A stretch of DNA of 55,288 nt from DAITPV01 sp050692555. GTDB taxonomy: Bacteria; Actinomycetota; UBA4738; CALAEC01. The position numbers and the translations under genes were made by a program. The DNA is taken from contig JBOGVS010000021.1 of NCBI GenBank assembly GCA_050692555.1, positions 1-55,288 of the forward strand, read 5' to 3'. Numbering within the stretch: the stretch's first letter is position 1; each line of letters begins with the position of its first letter. Under the pieces are notes generated by a model that did no database searches, was not told the DNA's origin, and saw nothing but the letters and a program-made list of their open reading frames with translations. Shown in pieces: positions 1-8,964 of this stretch.

Positions 1-19
1 TGCTGGTGCTGGGCGGCGG

Positions 20-340
20 TCACCCGCCAGGGATGTCGAGGAACTGGACTTGCCCGTTCCGCACGGTGATCGGGTTGCTGGTGTCGATCACCACCTTCCC
101 TCGCAGCGCCTCCCCGGCTTCCCGGGCCACGTCCGGGTACCGGTCGAACGGGACGGCGATGAGCACGACCTCGGCCTCGGCTGCGGCGTCGGGGACGCTC
201 GCGGTGCGGGCGTTGGGTCCGGCCAGCTCGGCGGCGTGGGCCAGCTTCTGCGGGTTCCGGCTCCCGCTGACCACCACCTCGTGCCCGGCCCGGGCGAGCA
301 GATGTGTCAGGCTCAGGTGATCGGACGCGATTTCAGGTGA
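20..340 (-). pseudogene. fragment of F420-dependent NADP reductase-like gene
   Basis: The reverse frame encodes a piece of a Rossmann-type reductase of the F420H2:NADP oxidoreductase family. It has an ARAGHEVVVSGSRNP stretch (end of the first beta-alpha-beta unit and the start of the NADP-phosphate binding loop), then EVVLIAVPFDRYPDV and KVVIDTSNPITVRNGQ. The N-terminal glycine-rich loop is missing: the frame runs upstream into unrelated residues and then a stop near 346. The 3' end stops right after the DTSNPIT region, so more than half of a usual protein of about 200 residues is gone. I read it as a decayed remnant, not a working gene. A GTG at 277 could start an 85-residue peptide but has no supporting context. 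Alternatively the stop could be a sequencing frameshift with the rest of the gene outside the window. Confidence 0.55.
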
Positions 341-380
341 CCTACATCACCTGTGACCGGCTGATATGCCTGAGCTGACC

Positions 381-443
381 CGCTATCGCTAATCTCATAA
401 CCAAACCCAGAGGTCGCTGGTGCAAATTCAGTCCGCGCAACGA
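381..443 (+). pseudogene. decayed initiator-tRNA-like sequence
   Basis: The stretch resembles the 3' two thirds of an actinobacterial initiator tRNA. CTCATAACC carries a CAT anticodon at 396-398, followed by CCCAGAGGTCGCTGG, a T-loop region GCAAATTCAG and a 3' acceptor-like CCGCGCAACGA. Several changes make it unlikely to fold as a working tRNA: the anticodon stem is broken (AAT where GGG would pair), three extra bases follow the anticodon, the T-loop reads TGC in place of TTC, and no matching 5' acceptor strand is present. A hairpin terminator follows at 471-504, as expected after a tRNA gene. The comparison is from memory of actinobacterial tRNAs; a covariance-model scan would decide. Confidence 0.4.
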
Positions 444-470
444 GCGAAACTGCAGGTAGAAGGCCTAAAG

Positions 471-504
471 GGCGGCTCCCAGATCCCGGGAGCCGCCTCG
501 TTTT
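471..504 (+). terminator. rho-independent terminator
   Basis: A perfect 10-bp stem, GGCGGCTCCC (471-480) with GGGAGCCGCC (488-497), closes a 7-nt loop and is followed by TCGTTTT. It lies just downstream of the decayed initiator-tRNA-like sequence and probably once ended that transcript. Confidence 0.65.
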
Positions 505-641
505 GTGGCAAATTCCCGAGCTACCTGGTGGTTGGGGTTTGGGGACGGCAGGAGCTGACCCTCCCGCGGAGGTGGACTAGTTCTAGTCCGCCGGGGGCAA
601 TTGCCGTGCTGTGCCCGGCATGCTCTCAGGTCGCGTCCCGC

Positions 642-2003
642 AAGTTGGTGGACTTTGACGCCGCCATCCTCTCTCACGCTATCGCTGCAACCAGCTCCCT
701 GGTGAGCTCACCTCCTTCGACCTCGCTCCCGATCTTGAGCATCGACTCCGACGAGAAGTAACGCCGGTCGACGACGTGCCACTCGTCGTCTTGTTCGGCG
801 AGCAGAGTCCCGACCATCCGCAGAAGCGACGCCCGGTTCGGGAAGATCCCCACCACCCGGGTGCGTCGCTTGACCTCCATGTGCAGCCTCTCCACGACGT
901 TCGTCGAGTGGAGCCTGCGGCGGTGCTCCTCCGGGAAGTGGAGATGGGCCAGGACGTCCTCCGCGGCCTCCTCCAGGAGCTCGGCGGCCTGGGCGAACCG
1001 AGGCCGGAGCATCCCGGCGACGTCATGCAGCTGGGCCACCGCCGAGGGATGGTCCGGCTGGTAGAAGATCGTCCGCACCAGAGCGGCGACGGCGTCCTGG
1101 GCTCCCTTGGGGACGAGGGCCAGCAGGTTGCGCATGAAGTGAACACGACAGCGCTGCCACGTCGCCCCGGACAAGACCTTGGCGATCGCCGCCTTCAGGC
1201 CGGTGTGGGCGTCGGAGATCACGAGCTGCACGCCCCTCAGGCCTCGTTTGACCAGGGAGCGGAGGAAGGCCGTCCAGAACGCTTCGTCCTCTCCGGGGCC
1301 GCAGTCCGTGCCCAGGATCCGCCGTTCTCCGGCGGTGCTCACGCCGATGGCCACGACGTTCGCGACGGAGACCACCCGATCGGTCTCTCGCACCTTGTGG
1401 TAGGTGGCGTCGAGCCAGACGTAGGGGAACTCCTCGTCGATCGGTCGGCTGCGAAAGGCCTCGACCTCAGCGTCGAGGGCCTTGCAGATCCGCGAGACCT
1501 CCGACTTGGAGATCCCGTCGATGCCCAGCGCCCTCACCAGGTCGTCGACCTTGCGAGTGGAGACACCCTTCACGTAGGCCTCGCAGATCACGGCGTGCAG
1601 CGCCTTCTCCGCGCGGCGACGCGGCTCGAGGAGCGAGGGGAAGTAGGTGCCCGCGGTCACCTTGGGGATCTTGAGCTCGATCGTCCCCACCCGGGTGTCC
1701 CAGCTGCGGGTCCGGTAGCCGTTGCGGTAGGCGGTCCTTGTACCCGAGCGCTCGTAGGGTCCGGCGCCGATCTGGCTGCTCACCTCGGTCTCCATCAGAG
1801 CCTGGGCGAGCACTCGCACGCCTTCACGAAGCAGGTCTGCGTCTTCTTCCTCCAACAGCTTGCCCACGAACGCCGTGACGTCCATCCTGGGGTTGGCCAT
1901 CGTCCCTCCTCATCTGACTTCACCGTCGTGATGAGGATGGCGGTGGCCGTCTACGTGCTGGGGGATTTCCACCCCGAAAGACCACCCCGAATTTCAACCA
2001 CTT
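642..2003 (-). mobile_element. IS256-family insertion sequence (bounds tentative)
   Basis: One transposase gene with short flanks. The best end pair I can see is an imperfect inverted repeat: AAGTTGGTGGACTTTG at 642-657 against the reverse complement of CGAATTTCAACCACTT at 1988-2003, about 11 of 16 positions matching. No clear 8-9 bp target duplication was found, so the outer limits are uncertain while the element type is firm. Confidence 0.5.
674..1900 (-). CDS. IS256-family transposase (Mutator type, DDE)
   Basis: 408 residues, the normal length for the family, apparently intact. The DDE catalytic residues are visible: Asp164 in YVWLDATYHKV, Asp230 in LVISDAHTGL, and Glu337 in STNVVERLH, the typical NxxER motif. 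The N-terminal part has the IS256 signature SQIGAGPYER followed by YRNGYR, and KIPKVTAGTYFPSLLEPRRR. The ATG start is preceded by a strong GAGGAGG ribosome site about 5 nt upstream on the reverse strand. It is the only gene of the element and catalyses cut-out or copy-out transposition. It sits between decayed sequence on one side and the catabolic clusters on the other, marking the margin of the island. Confidence 0.95.
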   Translation of the reverse strand: MANPRMDVTAFVGKLLEEEDADLLREGVRVLAQALMETEVSSQIGAGPYERSGTRTAYRNGYRTRSWDTRVGTIELKIPKVTAGTYFPSLLEPRRRAEKALHAVICEAYVKGVSTRKVDDLVRALGIDGISKSEVSRICKALDAEVEAFRSRPIDEEFPYVWLDATYHKVRETDRVVSVANVVAIGVSTAGERRILGTDCGPGEDEAFWTAFLRSLVKRGLRGVQLVISDAHTGLKAAIAKVLSGATWQRCRVHFMRNLLALVPKGAQDAVAALVRTIFYQPDHPSAVAQLHDVAGMLRPRFAQAAELLEEAAEDVLAHLHFPEEHRRRLHSTNVVERLHMEVKRRTRVVGIFPNRASLLRMVGTLLAEQDDEWHVVDRRYFSSESMLKIGSEVEGGELTRELVAAIA

Positions 2004-2110
2004 CTGGGGACGCTAGCTGCTCTCAAGATGGGAGCAAGTTGGTTCCCCTGTCGTGGACTTGACGGTCCGAAGACCCACGTTGTTCGATATGGCAACCGAC
2101 TTCCTTGATC

Positions 2111-3802
2111 ATGTTTGGTGTCGCCCACGACCAGGGGCTTGAGGTTGCCATGCGGGACGGGACCGTCCTCCGGGCGGACTGTTGGCGACCGCAGAGGACC
2201 GGACGGTACCCGGTGCTTCTGATGCGCCTCCCCTACGGCAAGTCAGGCGCTCAGGATTGGACGTACGCACACCCATGGTGGTGGGCGAGCAAGGGGTACG
2301 CCGTGGTCGTCCAGGACACCCGGGGACGCTATTCGTCGGACGGAGAGTTCGAGCTCTTCGTCAGTGAGGGAGACGACAGCGAGGATACGATCGCCTGGGC
2401 CGCCGAGCAGCCGTTCTCGGATGGCCGCGTCGGTATGTACGGGTTCTCCTACGCGGGGATGACGCAGCTGCGGGGCGCCGTTCATCGCCCCGAGGGGCTG
2501 GCAGCGATCGCCCCGGCGATGACCCAGGCCGAGCACTACGAGGGGTGGGCCTACCACCACGGAGCGTTCTCCCTCGCGTTCAACGCTTCATGGGCGACCT
2601 TCCTCGCGCAGAACATCGGCCGGCGGACACATGGTTCCAGTCTGGAGTCTGAACTGATAACCCAGTTCGTCTCGATGCCTTCTCTATACGGGACGTTACC
2701 CCTTCGAGCGATCCCCTATCTCGGGCGGGATGGCCCGGGACACTTCTTCCAAGACTGGCTCGATCACGAGACCCGGGACTACTACTGGGATCGCGTTGAT
2801 GTGCGTGACGACCTGGGCTCGATCGACTCCGCCGCCTTCGTGGTCGCCGGGCTCCACGACATCTTCCTGGAAGGGAACCTCGAGGTCTTCGAACGCCTCC
2901 GCGTAGGGACCCGGGGAGAGGACGCCAGGCTCGTCGTGGGCCCCTGGTCCCACGTGCCATGGATCCGGGCGTTCGGAGAGCTCGACTACGGTGTGGAAGC
3001 AGCGAATACCGTCAGCGAGACGCAACTGCGGTTCTTTGACCAGTGGCTCCGAGACGGCGACCCGGTCGACGGACCCCGAGCCCGATGGTTCCTCACCGGA
3101 GCCAACACATGGCAGACCTCCGACGACTGGCCGCCTCCGTCGACCCCCTGGGTATTGCACCTCCGGAGCCGGGGCCGAGCCAACTCGCTGAGCGGCCTGG
3201 GATACCTCTCAGAGGAGTCCCCTGATGCGGAGGCTCCCGACGTCTTCTCCTACGATCCCGCCGTCCCGGTTCCCAGTCGAGGTGGGCGTTCCTGCTGCGA
3301 GGAGGGCGTCGCCCCGATCGGCCCGGCCGATCAGCGGCCCGTGGAGATGATGAATCAGGTCCTGGTCTACACCGCGCCTCCCGTGGATCAGGACCGGCTG
3401 GTGGTCGGGAAGATCCAGGCCCGGCTCTTCGCCGCAACCTCGGCGCGAGACACCGACTGGACCGTCAAGGTCTGCGACGTCCACCCCGATGGGCGAGCCA
3501 TCAACGTGCAGGAGTCCATCCAGCGGGCCCGATTCGCCGCCGGCGATGGGGCCCCTCGCCTCATCCCCCCGGGGGAGGTGAGCGAGTTCCGGTTCGACGT
3601 GGGGACCTGTAGCCACCTGTTCCGCGCTGGACACGCCATCCGGGTCGAGGTCTCTTCGAGCAACTTCCCTCAGTGGGATCGGAACCTTAATACCGGGAAC
3701 CCGGCGGGGGAGGACACGATCTCCGATCGGGTGGTCGCGACCCAGTACGTCCTTCACGACGCCGACCACCCCAGCAGCATCACCTTCCCACTGTTGGGGT
3801 AG
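2111..3802 (+). CDS. CocE/NonD-family hydrolase (X-Pro dipeptidyl-peptidase S15 type)
   Basis: An alpha/beta hydrolase of the cocaine esterase/X-Pro dipeptidyl peptidase group, about 563 residues, a usual length. The opening beta-strand region reads MRDGTVLRADCWRP, and the oxyanion-side motif VVVQDTRGRYSSDG follows. The nucleophile elbow GFSYAG holds the catalytic serine near residue 113. The acid is probably in the GLHDIFLEG region and the histidine in GPWSHVPW. The C-terminal third fits the jelly-roll domain of this family. I chose ATG 2111; a TTG two codons upstream is also open, and neither has a clear ribosome site. It lies alone between the insertion sequence and the cluster-1 promoter on the same strand. 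It probably hydrolyses an ester or amide bond; the substrate is unknown. Confidence 0.85.
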   Translation: MFGVAHDQGLEVAMRDGTVLRADCWRPQRTGRYPVLLMRLPYGKSGAQDWTYAHPWWWASKGYAVVVQDTRGRYSSDGEFELFVSEGDDSEDTIAWAAEQPFSDGRVGMYGFSYAGMTQLRGAVHRPEGLAAIAPAMTQAEHYEGWAYHHGAFSLAFNASWATFLAQNIGRRTHGSSLESELITQFVSMPSLYGTLPLRAIPYLGRDGPGHFFQDWLDHETRDYYWDRVDVRDDLGSIDSAAFVVAGLHDIFLEGNLEVFERLRVGTRGEDARLVVGPWSHVPWIRAFGELDYGVEAANTVSETQLRFFDQWLRDGDPVDGPRARWFLTGANTWQTSDDWPPPSTPWVLHLRSRGRANSLSGLGYLSEESPDAEAPDVFSYDPAVPVPSRGGRSCCEEGVAPIGPADQRPVEMMNQVLVYTAPPVDQDRLVVGKIQARLFAATSARDTDWTVKVCDVHPDGRAINVQESIQRARFAAGDGAPRLIPPGEVSEFRFDVGTCSHLFRAGHAIRVEVSSSNFPQWDRNLNTGNPAGEDTISDRVVATQYVLHDADHPSSITFPLLG

Positions 3803-3830
3803 TTCGGGGGCAGGTGCCGGGGAGCTCTGG

Positions 3831-3878
3831 TTGACATGGTTCCGAGCTGTCCCGTAGCCTCGGCGCAATCGATTGTGC
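3831..3878 (+). promoter_or_regulatory. promoter with LacI-type operator, ahead of hyuA
   Basis: TTGACA (3831-3836), an 18-nt spacer, then TAGCCT (3855-3860). Directly downstream is the palindrome GCGCAATCGATTGTGC (3863-3878), which has a central CG as LacI-family operators usually do. Position and core match the sites at 9871-9886 and 14864-14879. Binding by the LacI-family protein encoded at 13745-14767 would block transcription start for the hyuA operon. About 70 nt of leader separates the site from the hyuA start. Confidence 0.75.
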
Positions 3879-3950
3879 ATAAGCTTTGGCGGCCACTGCC
3901 TTTGGTAAAAGAGAGATGGGCGAGCGCTTCGGTGAGGGGACTGGGCGGCG

Positions 3951-6077
3951 GTGAGTGAGGGACGGCGCGAGGGGTCCGACGGGTTCGTCATCGGCGTGGA
4001 CATCGGGGGGACGTTCACCGACGCGTGTGCGATCTCCGCGGCCACCGGCGAACTCTACACCGCCAAGGTGAAGACGACTCCCGAAGACCTCATCGAGGGG
4101 CTCATGGAGGCGCTTGAACTCCTCGCCCGGGAGGCCGGGAGGAGTCTTGAAGAGCTCTTGCTGGGGGCCCAGAAGTTCGCCCACGGGACCACCCAGACCA
4201 CTAACGTCATGTTCACGTGGTCGGGGGCCCGAACCGGGTTGATCACTACCAGGGGGTTCGGCGACGAGATCCTGATCATGCGGGCTCGTGGGCGTGTCGC
4301 GGGCAAGAGTCTGTCGGAGCGGCGCCACCTCAGCGCGACCAGCAAACCACCGAGGATCGTCGAGCCGGAGTTCATCGAAGAGATTAACGAGCGCGTCGAT
4401 TTCCGAGGAAGGGCGCTAGTGTCCCTCACCCCCGAGGAGGCCAAGCGTGCGGTGGGCTCCCTCTTGGAGAAGGGCGTCGAGTCCTTCGCGGTCTCCCTCC
4501 TCTGGGCGCCCGAGAACCCCGACCACGAGCTCCTGATCGAACGGCTCCTCGACGAGATGCGGCCGGGAGCATATGTCAGCCTCTCCCACAGGCTCGCCCC
4601 TGTGGTGGGAGAGTACGAACGCGCCTCTACCGCCGCTGTGGACGCCTACGTGGGCCCGACCCTCACGGGCTACCTCGAGCGGCTCTCGGAGGGGCTGGCC
4701 GCCCGCTCCCTGCGGGTCCCCGTCCTCATGCTCCAGGCGGGGGGCGGTGTGGTCCGGGCGGATCATGCTACTCCCGTGAACACGGTGGAGTCGGGTCCCG
4801 CGGCTGGGATGGTGGCGGTGAAGAGCCTCGCGGAGGCGATGGGGCACTCCAACGTGATTGCGACCGACGTGGGCGGCACCACGTTCAAGGTCGGGATGTT
4901 AGTCGAGGGAGAGATCCCCATGGCCCGAGAGACAATCATCAACCAATACAGCTTGCTGATGCCCATGATCGACCTGGTCTCGATCGGGGCTGGTGGAGGG
5001 AGCGTCGCGTGGGTGGACGGCTCCAGGCTCAGGGTGGGCCCGCACAGCGCGGGGAGCCAGCCGGGGCCAGCCTGCTACGGGTGGGGAGGCGAGGAGCCGA
5101 CGGTTACCGACGCGGATCTCGTGCTGGGATTCCTCAACCCCGCGAACTTCCTCGGCGGGCGGTTGACGCTGCACCCCGACCGCGCCGAGCGAGCGCTGTT
5201 CAACGGGGTGGCGAGGTCCCTGTTCGAGGGCGACGAGGTCAGGGCCGCGGCCGGGGTACGAACCGTGGTCGATGCGGCCATGGCTGATCTGATCAGGAAG
5301 ACCACCATCGAGCGCGGGTACGACCCCAGGACCTTCGTACTGTTCTCCTACGGAGGTGCGGGGCCGGTGCACGCAGCCTCCTACGCGAGGGATATCGGCG
5401 TGAGGACCATCGTCGTCCCCCCGACGGCCACCGTGTTCTCGGCGTACGGGGCGGCGGCTTCCGACATCCAGCACTCGGTCCAGCGCTCGGTGCGACGTGA
5501 GGCCTCCTCCCACGAGGATGAGCTCCGCAAGACCCTGGCCGGACTGGAGGCGGAGGCCACCTCCGTCCTCGAGGAGCAAGGGATTTCCCGAGAGCGGGTC
5601 CGCTTCACCTACTGGGCGGACATGCGGTACGAGCGTCAGCTCCACGACGTGAGGGTCCGGCTCCGTGCGCTCCCCGGATCCGGGCTGCAGGAGGTGCTGC
5701 GATCGGCGTTCGAGGCTCGATATCAGGAGCTGTTCGGAATCGGGGCCGCGCTTCGGAGCGCCCAGCCCCTCGTGCTCCGGCTGGGAATCGAAGCGGTGGG
5801 GGCCGTTGCCAAGCCGAGGCTCCGCCCCGCACCGCTCGAGACCAGGGATCCCGCGGCGGCCAGGGTGGACTCCCGAGAGGTGTTCTGGCCGGAGGTCGGC
5901 CGGTGGGTGGAGACGCCGATCTTCGATGGCCCCATGCTCGCCCCCGGCAACCAGCTGGAAGGCCCCGTGATCATCGAGCACCCGGGGACCACGGTGGTCG
6001 TGCCCCACGACACCCACGCCTCGGTCGACGGGTATGGCAACACCGTGATTACGCTGCCAGGGGGCCATGGTGGCTGA
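3951..6077 (+). CDS. hyuA: HyuA-type subunit (N-methylhydantoinase A / acetone carboxylase beta-like)
   Basis: 708 residues of the hydantoinase A/oxoprolinase family, which uses ATP to activate a carbonyl or amide for hydrolysis or carboxylation. The N-terminal actin-like phosphate loop GVDIGGTFTDA is at residues 15-25, and KFAHGTTQTTN is typical of the HyuA N-terminal domain. The central domain shows ESGPAAG, ATDVGGTTFKVG and SIGAGGGSVAW, and GGAGPVHAASYA lies in the last third. The GTG start comes from the family alignment; the ribosome site is weak. The stop overlaps the hyuB start by 11 bp, so the two subunits are co-translated. HyuA/HyuB homologues include hydantoinases, 5-oxoprolinase and acetone or acetophenone carboxylases. 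Which reaction occurs here cannot be told from sequence. Confidence 0.92.
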   Translation: MSEGRREGSDGFVIGVDIGGTFTDACAISAATGELYTAKVKTTPEDLIEGLMEALELLAREAGRSLEELLLGAQKFAHGTTQTTNVMFTWSGARTGLITTRGFGDEILIMRARGRVAGKSLSERRHLSATSKPPRIVEPEFIEEINERVDFRGRALVSLTPEEAKRAVGSLLEKGVESFAVSLLWAPENPDHELLIERLLDEMRPGAYVSLSHRLAPVVGEYERASTAAVDAYVGPTLTGYLERLSEGLAARSLRVPVLMLQAGGGVVRADHATPVNTVESGPAAGMVAVKSLAEAMGHSNVIATDVGGTTFKVGMLVEGEIPMARETIINQYSLLMPMIDLVSIGAGGGSVAWVDGSRLRVGPHSAGSQPGPACYGWGGEEPTVTDADLVLGFLNPANFLGGRLTLHPDRAERALFNGVARSLFEGDEVRAAAGVRTVVDAAMADLIRKTTIERGYDPRTFVLFSYGGAGPVHAASYARDIGVRTIVVPPTATVFSAYGAAASDIQHSVQRSVRREASSHEDELRKTLAGLEAEATSVLEEQGISRERVRFTYWADMRYERQLHDVRVRLRALPGSGLQEVLRSAFEARYQELFGIGAALRSAQPLVLRLGIEAVGAVAKPRLRPAPLETRDPAAARVDSREVFWPEVGRWVETPIFDGPMLAPGNQLEGPVIIEHPGTTVVVPHDTHASVDGYGNTVITLPGGHGG

Positions 6078-8292
6078 GCGTCATTCCGACGTCTCCCCGG
6101 ACATCGATCCGGTGGCTTTCGAGGTGATGTGGCATCGGCTCCTCGACATCACCGAGGAGATGGGGATCAAGTACATGCGGACGTCAGGCTCCCAGATCCT
6201 CGTCGGGGCCTACGACGCGAGCACGGGGATCACCCTGCCGGACGGACAGCTGGTGGCCATGGGACCGTATATCACGACCCAAGGGCACGTCCTCCGGCTG
6301 ATCATCGAGGCGGTGAACCGCCTCCGCGCTGAGGACCCGGGCATCGAGCCGGGGGACATGTTCATCTGCAACGACCCCTACCTCGGTGCCACCCATCAAC
6401 CGGACGTCGCCACCGTTGCTCCTGTCCACTTCGAGGGGGAGTTGGTGGCCTGGGTGGGGGCCTCGGGGCACTGGCTGGATATCGGTGGAGGGGAGGTCGG
6501 CGGCTTCAACATGAACGCCCAGACGGTGTTCGACGAGGGGCTGAGGCTCCCCCCCACCAGGATCGTGGAGCGAGGGAAAGTCCGGGAGGACCTTGTCGAG
6601 CTCATCATCAACCAGGTGAGGGAGCCGTTGGCGGAGCTCGACCTCCGAGGCCAGATCGTGGCCAACCAGGCAGGGATCGAGCGCCTGCAACGGCTGTGCG
6701 AGCAGTCCGGGCCGGAGGTCCTCACCGCGGTGATGCACCGGGGGATCAGCGACGTCGAACGCCGTATCCGCGATCGGCTCCGCGATCTTCCCGACGGTGT
6801 GTGGAGGGAGGTGCAGTTCCTCGATCACGATGGGCAGCGGACGAACCTCAGGAAGATCGTCTGCACCGTCACGAAGCAGGGTGACCATCTGACGATCGAT
6901 TTCACGGGATCGGACCCACAAGCGGACGGGTTCGCGAACTGCGCGTTCGGGGGGTTGCGTGCTGCCACCCTGAGCGCTGTGTGCGTGATGCTCGGGTACG
7001 ACACCGCGTGGAACGATGGCGTGGCCCGGTGTGTGAGCATCGTCGCCCCGCCTCGCACCGTGGTCACTGCGGAGTATCCGACGCCGGTTTCCCTCTCTAC
7101 GATCTCGGCGATCATCCTGACCTTGAACCTGGTGATCCGATCGCTGTCCAACATCCTGCTGGCGAGCCCGGGGCTCAAGGAGGAGGCCATGGCCAGCTGG
7201 TGCGGCACCTCCCTGGGGGTCTCCATCATCGGGAAGAACGATCGGGATGTCCTGACAGTGTGCCCGGAGGCCTCGCATTTTGCTGCCGGCTGCGGGGCTC
7301 GAACCTACGCGGACGGCGTGGACACCGGAGGGATCATCATCAACACCACGGCGAACATCCCGTCGATCGAGAGCACCGAGAGCGAGTATCCAGTGCTGTA
7401 CCTGTTCAGGCGTCAACTCCCGGACTCCGGCGGTGCTGGTAGGTACCGAGGTGGGGCTTCCGCAGGGGTCGCCCTGATGCCCTACGCAGCCGGTGGGCCC
7501 CTGGAGTGCTCGTTCGCAGGGGTAGGGACCGATGTCCCGAACGGCTTCGGCCTCGCGGGAGGGCTCCCCGGGGCCACGGTTCGATATCTGCGTTTCCTGG
7601 GGACTGGGACCGTGGAGGACCTTGCTCGAGCGGGCGGGCTGCCGAGCGACCTCGATTACATCGATGCCCACCGAGAGGTAGCGGAGATCAACAAGTCTCA
7701 GGCTCCATTCCCCACCAACATCGTGGAGTACCACAACTGGCAGGGAGGGGGCGGCTTCGGCGACCCGCTCGAGCGGGATCCCGGCCTCGTGGCCGCGGAC
7801 GTTCGGGCCAGCCTCGTCTCGACGGAGGTGGCTCGGGCTCTCTACGGTGTGGTCGTGCACGACGCCGGGGTCGACGAGGAGGCCACCCGTTCGCTCAGGG
7901 AAGACCTGCGGCGTGAGCGCCTGACCGCTGCGGAGCGCGTGCCGCCGGAGGACGACCCGGCATGGGAGGAAGCCACTCGGTGGCTCCAGGAGGTCAAAGG
8001 CCGTGGGATCCTGCGGTACGCGGACCTCGTCGTGTTCGACTTCGATGCCGACGAGGCGAGATGCGCCCGGTGTGACCACCTCCTCGGGCGAGCCCGTGCG
8101 GACTTCCGCTTCGGCTGTGTGGTGGAGGAATCGGCGACCAGCGCGGCCGGGAAGGTGCGGGGGGAGGACTATGCCAACAGGGCGGTCATCCTCCGGCGGT
8201 ACTACTGTCCCGGGTGTGCTCGGCAGCTGGCGGCGGAGGTGACCACGGCGAACAGCCCATCGGCGAGGTTCGTCCTGGCCTCAGGAGCGTGA
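6067..8292 (+). CDS. hyuB: HyuB-type subunit with C-terminal zinc-ribbon-like extension
   Basis: 741 residues. Residues 1 to about 580 form a hydantoinase B/oxoprolinase domain: PVAFEVMWHRL, the DPYLGATHQPDV metal-site-like motif, SGHWLDIGG, and near its end WQGGGGFGDPLERDP. The remaining tail carries four cysteines spaced like a zinc ribbon: Cys666 and Cys669 (CARC), then Cys714 and Cys717 (CPGC), with Cys684 between. That tail resembles the small gamma subunit of acetone carboxylase, so this may be a natural fusion of alpha- and gamma-like parts. The comparable HyuB at 35168-36973 is 601 residues and lacks it. Start ATG 6067 lies inside the hyuA 3' end. Confidence 0.9.
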   Translation: MVAERHSDVSPDIDPVAFEVMWHRLLDITEEMGIKYMRTSGSQILVGAYDASTGITLPDGQLVAMGPYITTQGHVLRLIIEAVNRLRAEDPGIEPGDMFICNDPYLGATHQPDVATVAPVHFEGELVAWVGASGHWLDIGGGEVGGFNMNAQTVFDEGLRLPPTRIVERGKVREDLVELIINQVREPLAELDLRGQIVANQAGIERLQRLCEQSGPEVLTAVMHRGISDVERRIRDRLRDLPDGVWREVQFLDHDGQRTNLRKIVCTVTKQGDHLTIDFTGSDPQADGFANCAFGGLRAATLSAVCVMLGYDTAWNDGVARCVSIVAPPRTVVTAEYPTPVSLSTISAIILTLNLVIRSLSNILLASPGLKEEAMASWCGTSLGVSIIGKNDRDVLTVCPEASHFAAGCGARTYADGVDTGGIIINTTANIPSIESTESEYPVLYLFRRQLPDSGGAGRYRGGASAGVALMPYAAGGPLECSFAGVGTDVPNGFGLAGGLPGATVRYLRFLGTGTVEDLARAGGLPSDLDYIDAHREVAEINKSQAPFPTNIVEYHNWQGGGGFGDPLERDPGLVAADVRASLVSTEVARALYGVVVHDAGVDEEATRSLREDLRRERLTAAERVPPEDDPAWEEATRWLQEVKGRGILRYADLVVFDFDADEARCARCDHLLGRARADFRFGCVVEESATSAAGKVRGEDYANRAVILRRYYCPGCARQLAAEVTTANSPSARFVLASGA

Positions 8293-8322
8293 TGTGCTGA
8301 GGATTCCCATGCCACTCAGGCC

Positions 8323-8964
8323 ATGAGCGACGTCACCGACCCCGCGCGGTGGGAAGGTCTGGCGACCTCGGTGATCTCCGACGCCCTCAACCGGTTCCAG
8401 GTCATGCAGGGGGGGATTCGCGGCCTGAGCGGGGGCCGCCTGTTCGGCCCGGCGTACCCGGTGCGGGCCATGGTGGGGGAGAACTCCGTCATCCACCGCG
8501 CCGTGGCCCAGGCCCCTCCTGGGGCCGTCCTGGTCGTGGATGCTGAAGGCCATGTCGATCGGGCCGTGTGGGGAGACGTGCTCACGGTGGCCGCCCTGGC
8601 TGGCGGGGTGGCGGGTGCGGTGGTCGACGGTGCAGTACGGGATCTCGAGGCGATCCGGGAGCGGGGGTTTTGCCTCTTCGCTCGAGGGGTCTCCGCCGCG
8701 GGACCGCACAAGGGGTGGGAAGGAACCATCGGGCGGCCCGTGCAGTGTGGGGGAGTGGTCGTGGCGAAGGGCGATCTGGTCATCGGAGATGGAGACGGCG
8801 TCGTGGTGGTCCCTGCAGAGCTCGTGGAGACCACCCTGGAAGGGGCCTCCGCCGCGCGGGAGCGAGAGCGAGGCTGGATTGACAGGATTCAGGGAGGCGA
8901 GACCAGCGCGAGGGTGCTTGGTCTCGACGGATCTGACCATGAGGAGAGGAACGAAGCACCATGA
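8323..8964 (+). CDS. RraA-like protein (HMG aldolase/oxaloacetate decarboxylase family)
   Basis: 213 residues of the RraA/4-hydroxy-4-methyl-2-oxoglutarate aldolase superfamily. The family signature is clear: VVDGAVRDLEAIRERGF with the conserved Asp and Arg, and the end motif KGDLVIGDGDGVVVVP. Members are either regulators of RNase E or metal-dependent aldolases or decarboxylases that cleave 2-keto acids to pyruvate. In a catabolic operon next to an FAH-family enzyme, the aldolase/decarboxylase role is more likely. The gene follows hyuB by 30 bp and its stop overlaps the next start (ATGA at 8961), so it is in the same transcript and under the same LacI-type promoter. Confidence 0.85.
   Translation: MSDVTDPARWEGLATSVISDALNRFQVMQGGIRGLSGGRLFGPAYPVRAMVGENSVIHRAVAQAPPGAVLVVDAEGHVDRAVWGDVLTVAALAGGVAGAVVDGAVRDLEAIRERGFCLFARGVSAAGPHKGWEGTIGRPVQCGGVVVAKGDLVIGDGDGVVVVPAELVETTLEGASAARERERGWIDRIQGGETSARVLGLDGSDHEERNEAP

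Noticed and set aside
776..2062. 428-residue plus-strand frame
   Set aside because: It lies opposite the IS256 transposase, which has catalytic residues and a ribosome site; this frame has no family features and an unnatural composition.
4899..6068. 389-residue minus-strand frame
   Set aside because: Antisense shadow of hyuA caused by GC-rich codons; rich in His, Gly, Arg and Pro, with no motif.
6184..8079. 631-residue minus-strand frame
   Set aside because: Antisense to hyuB, whose domain motifs are complete; no ribosome site and no recognisable domain.
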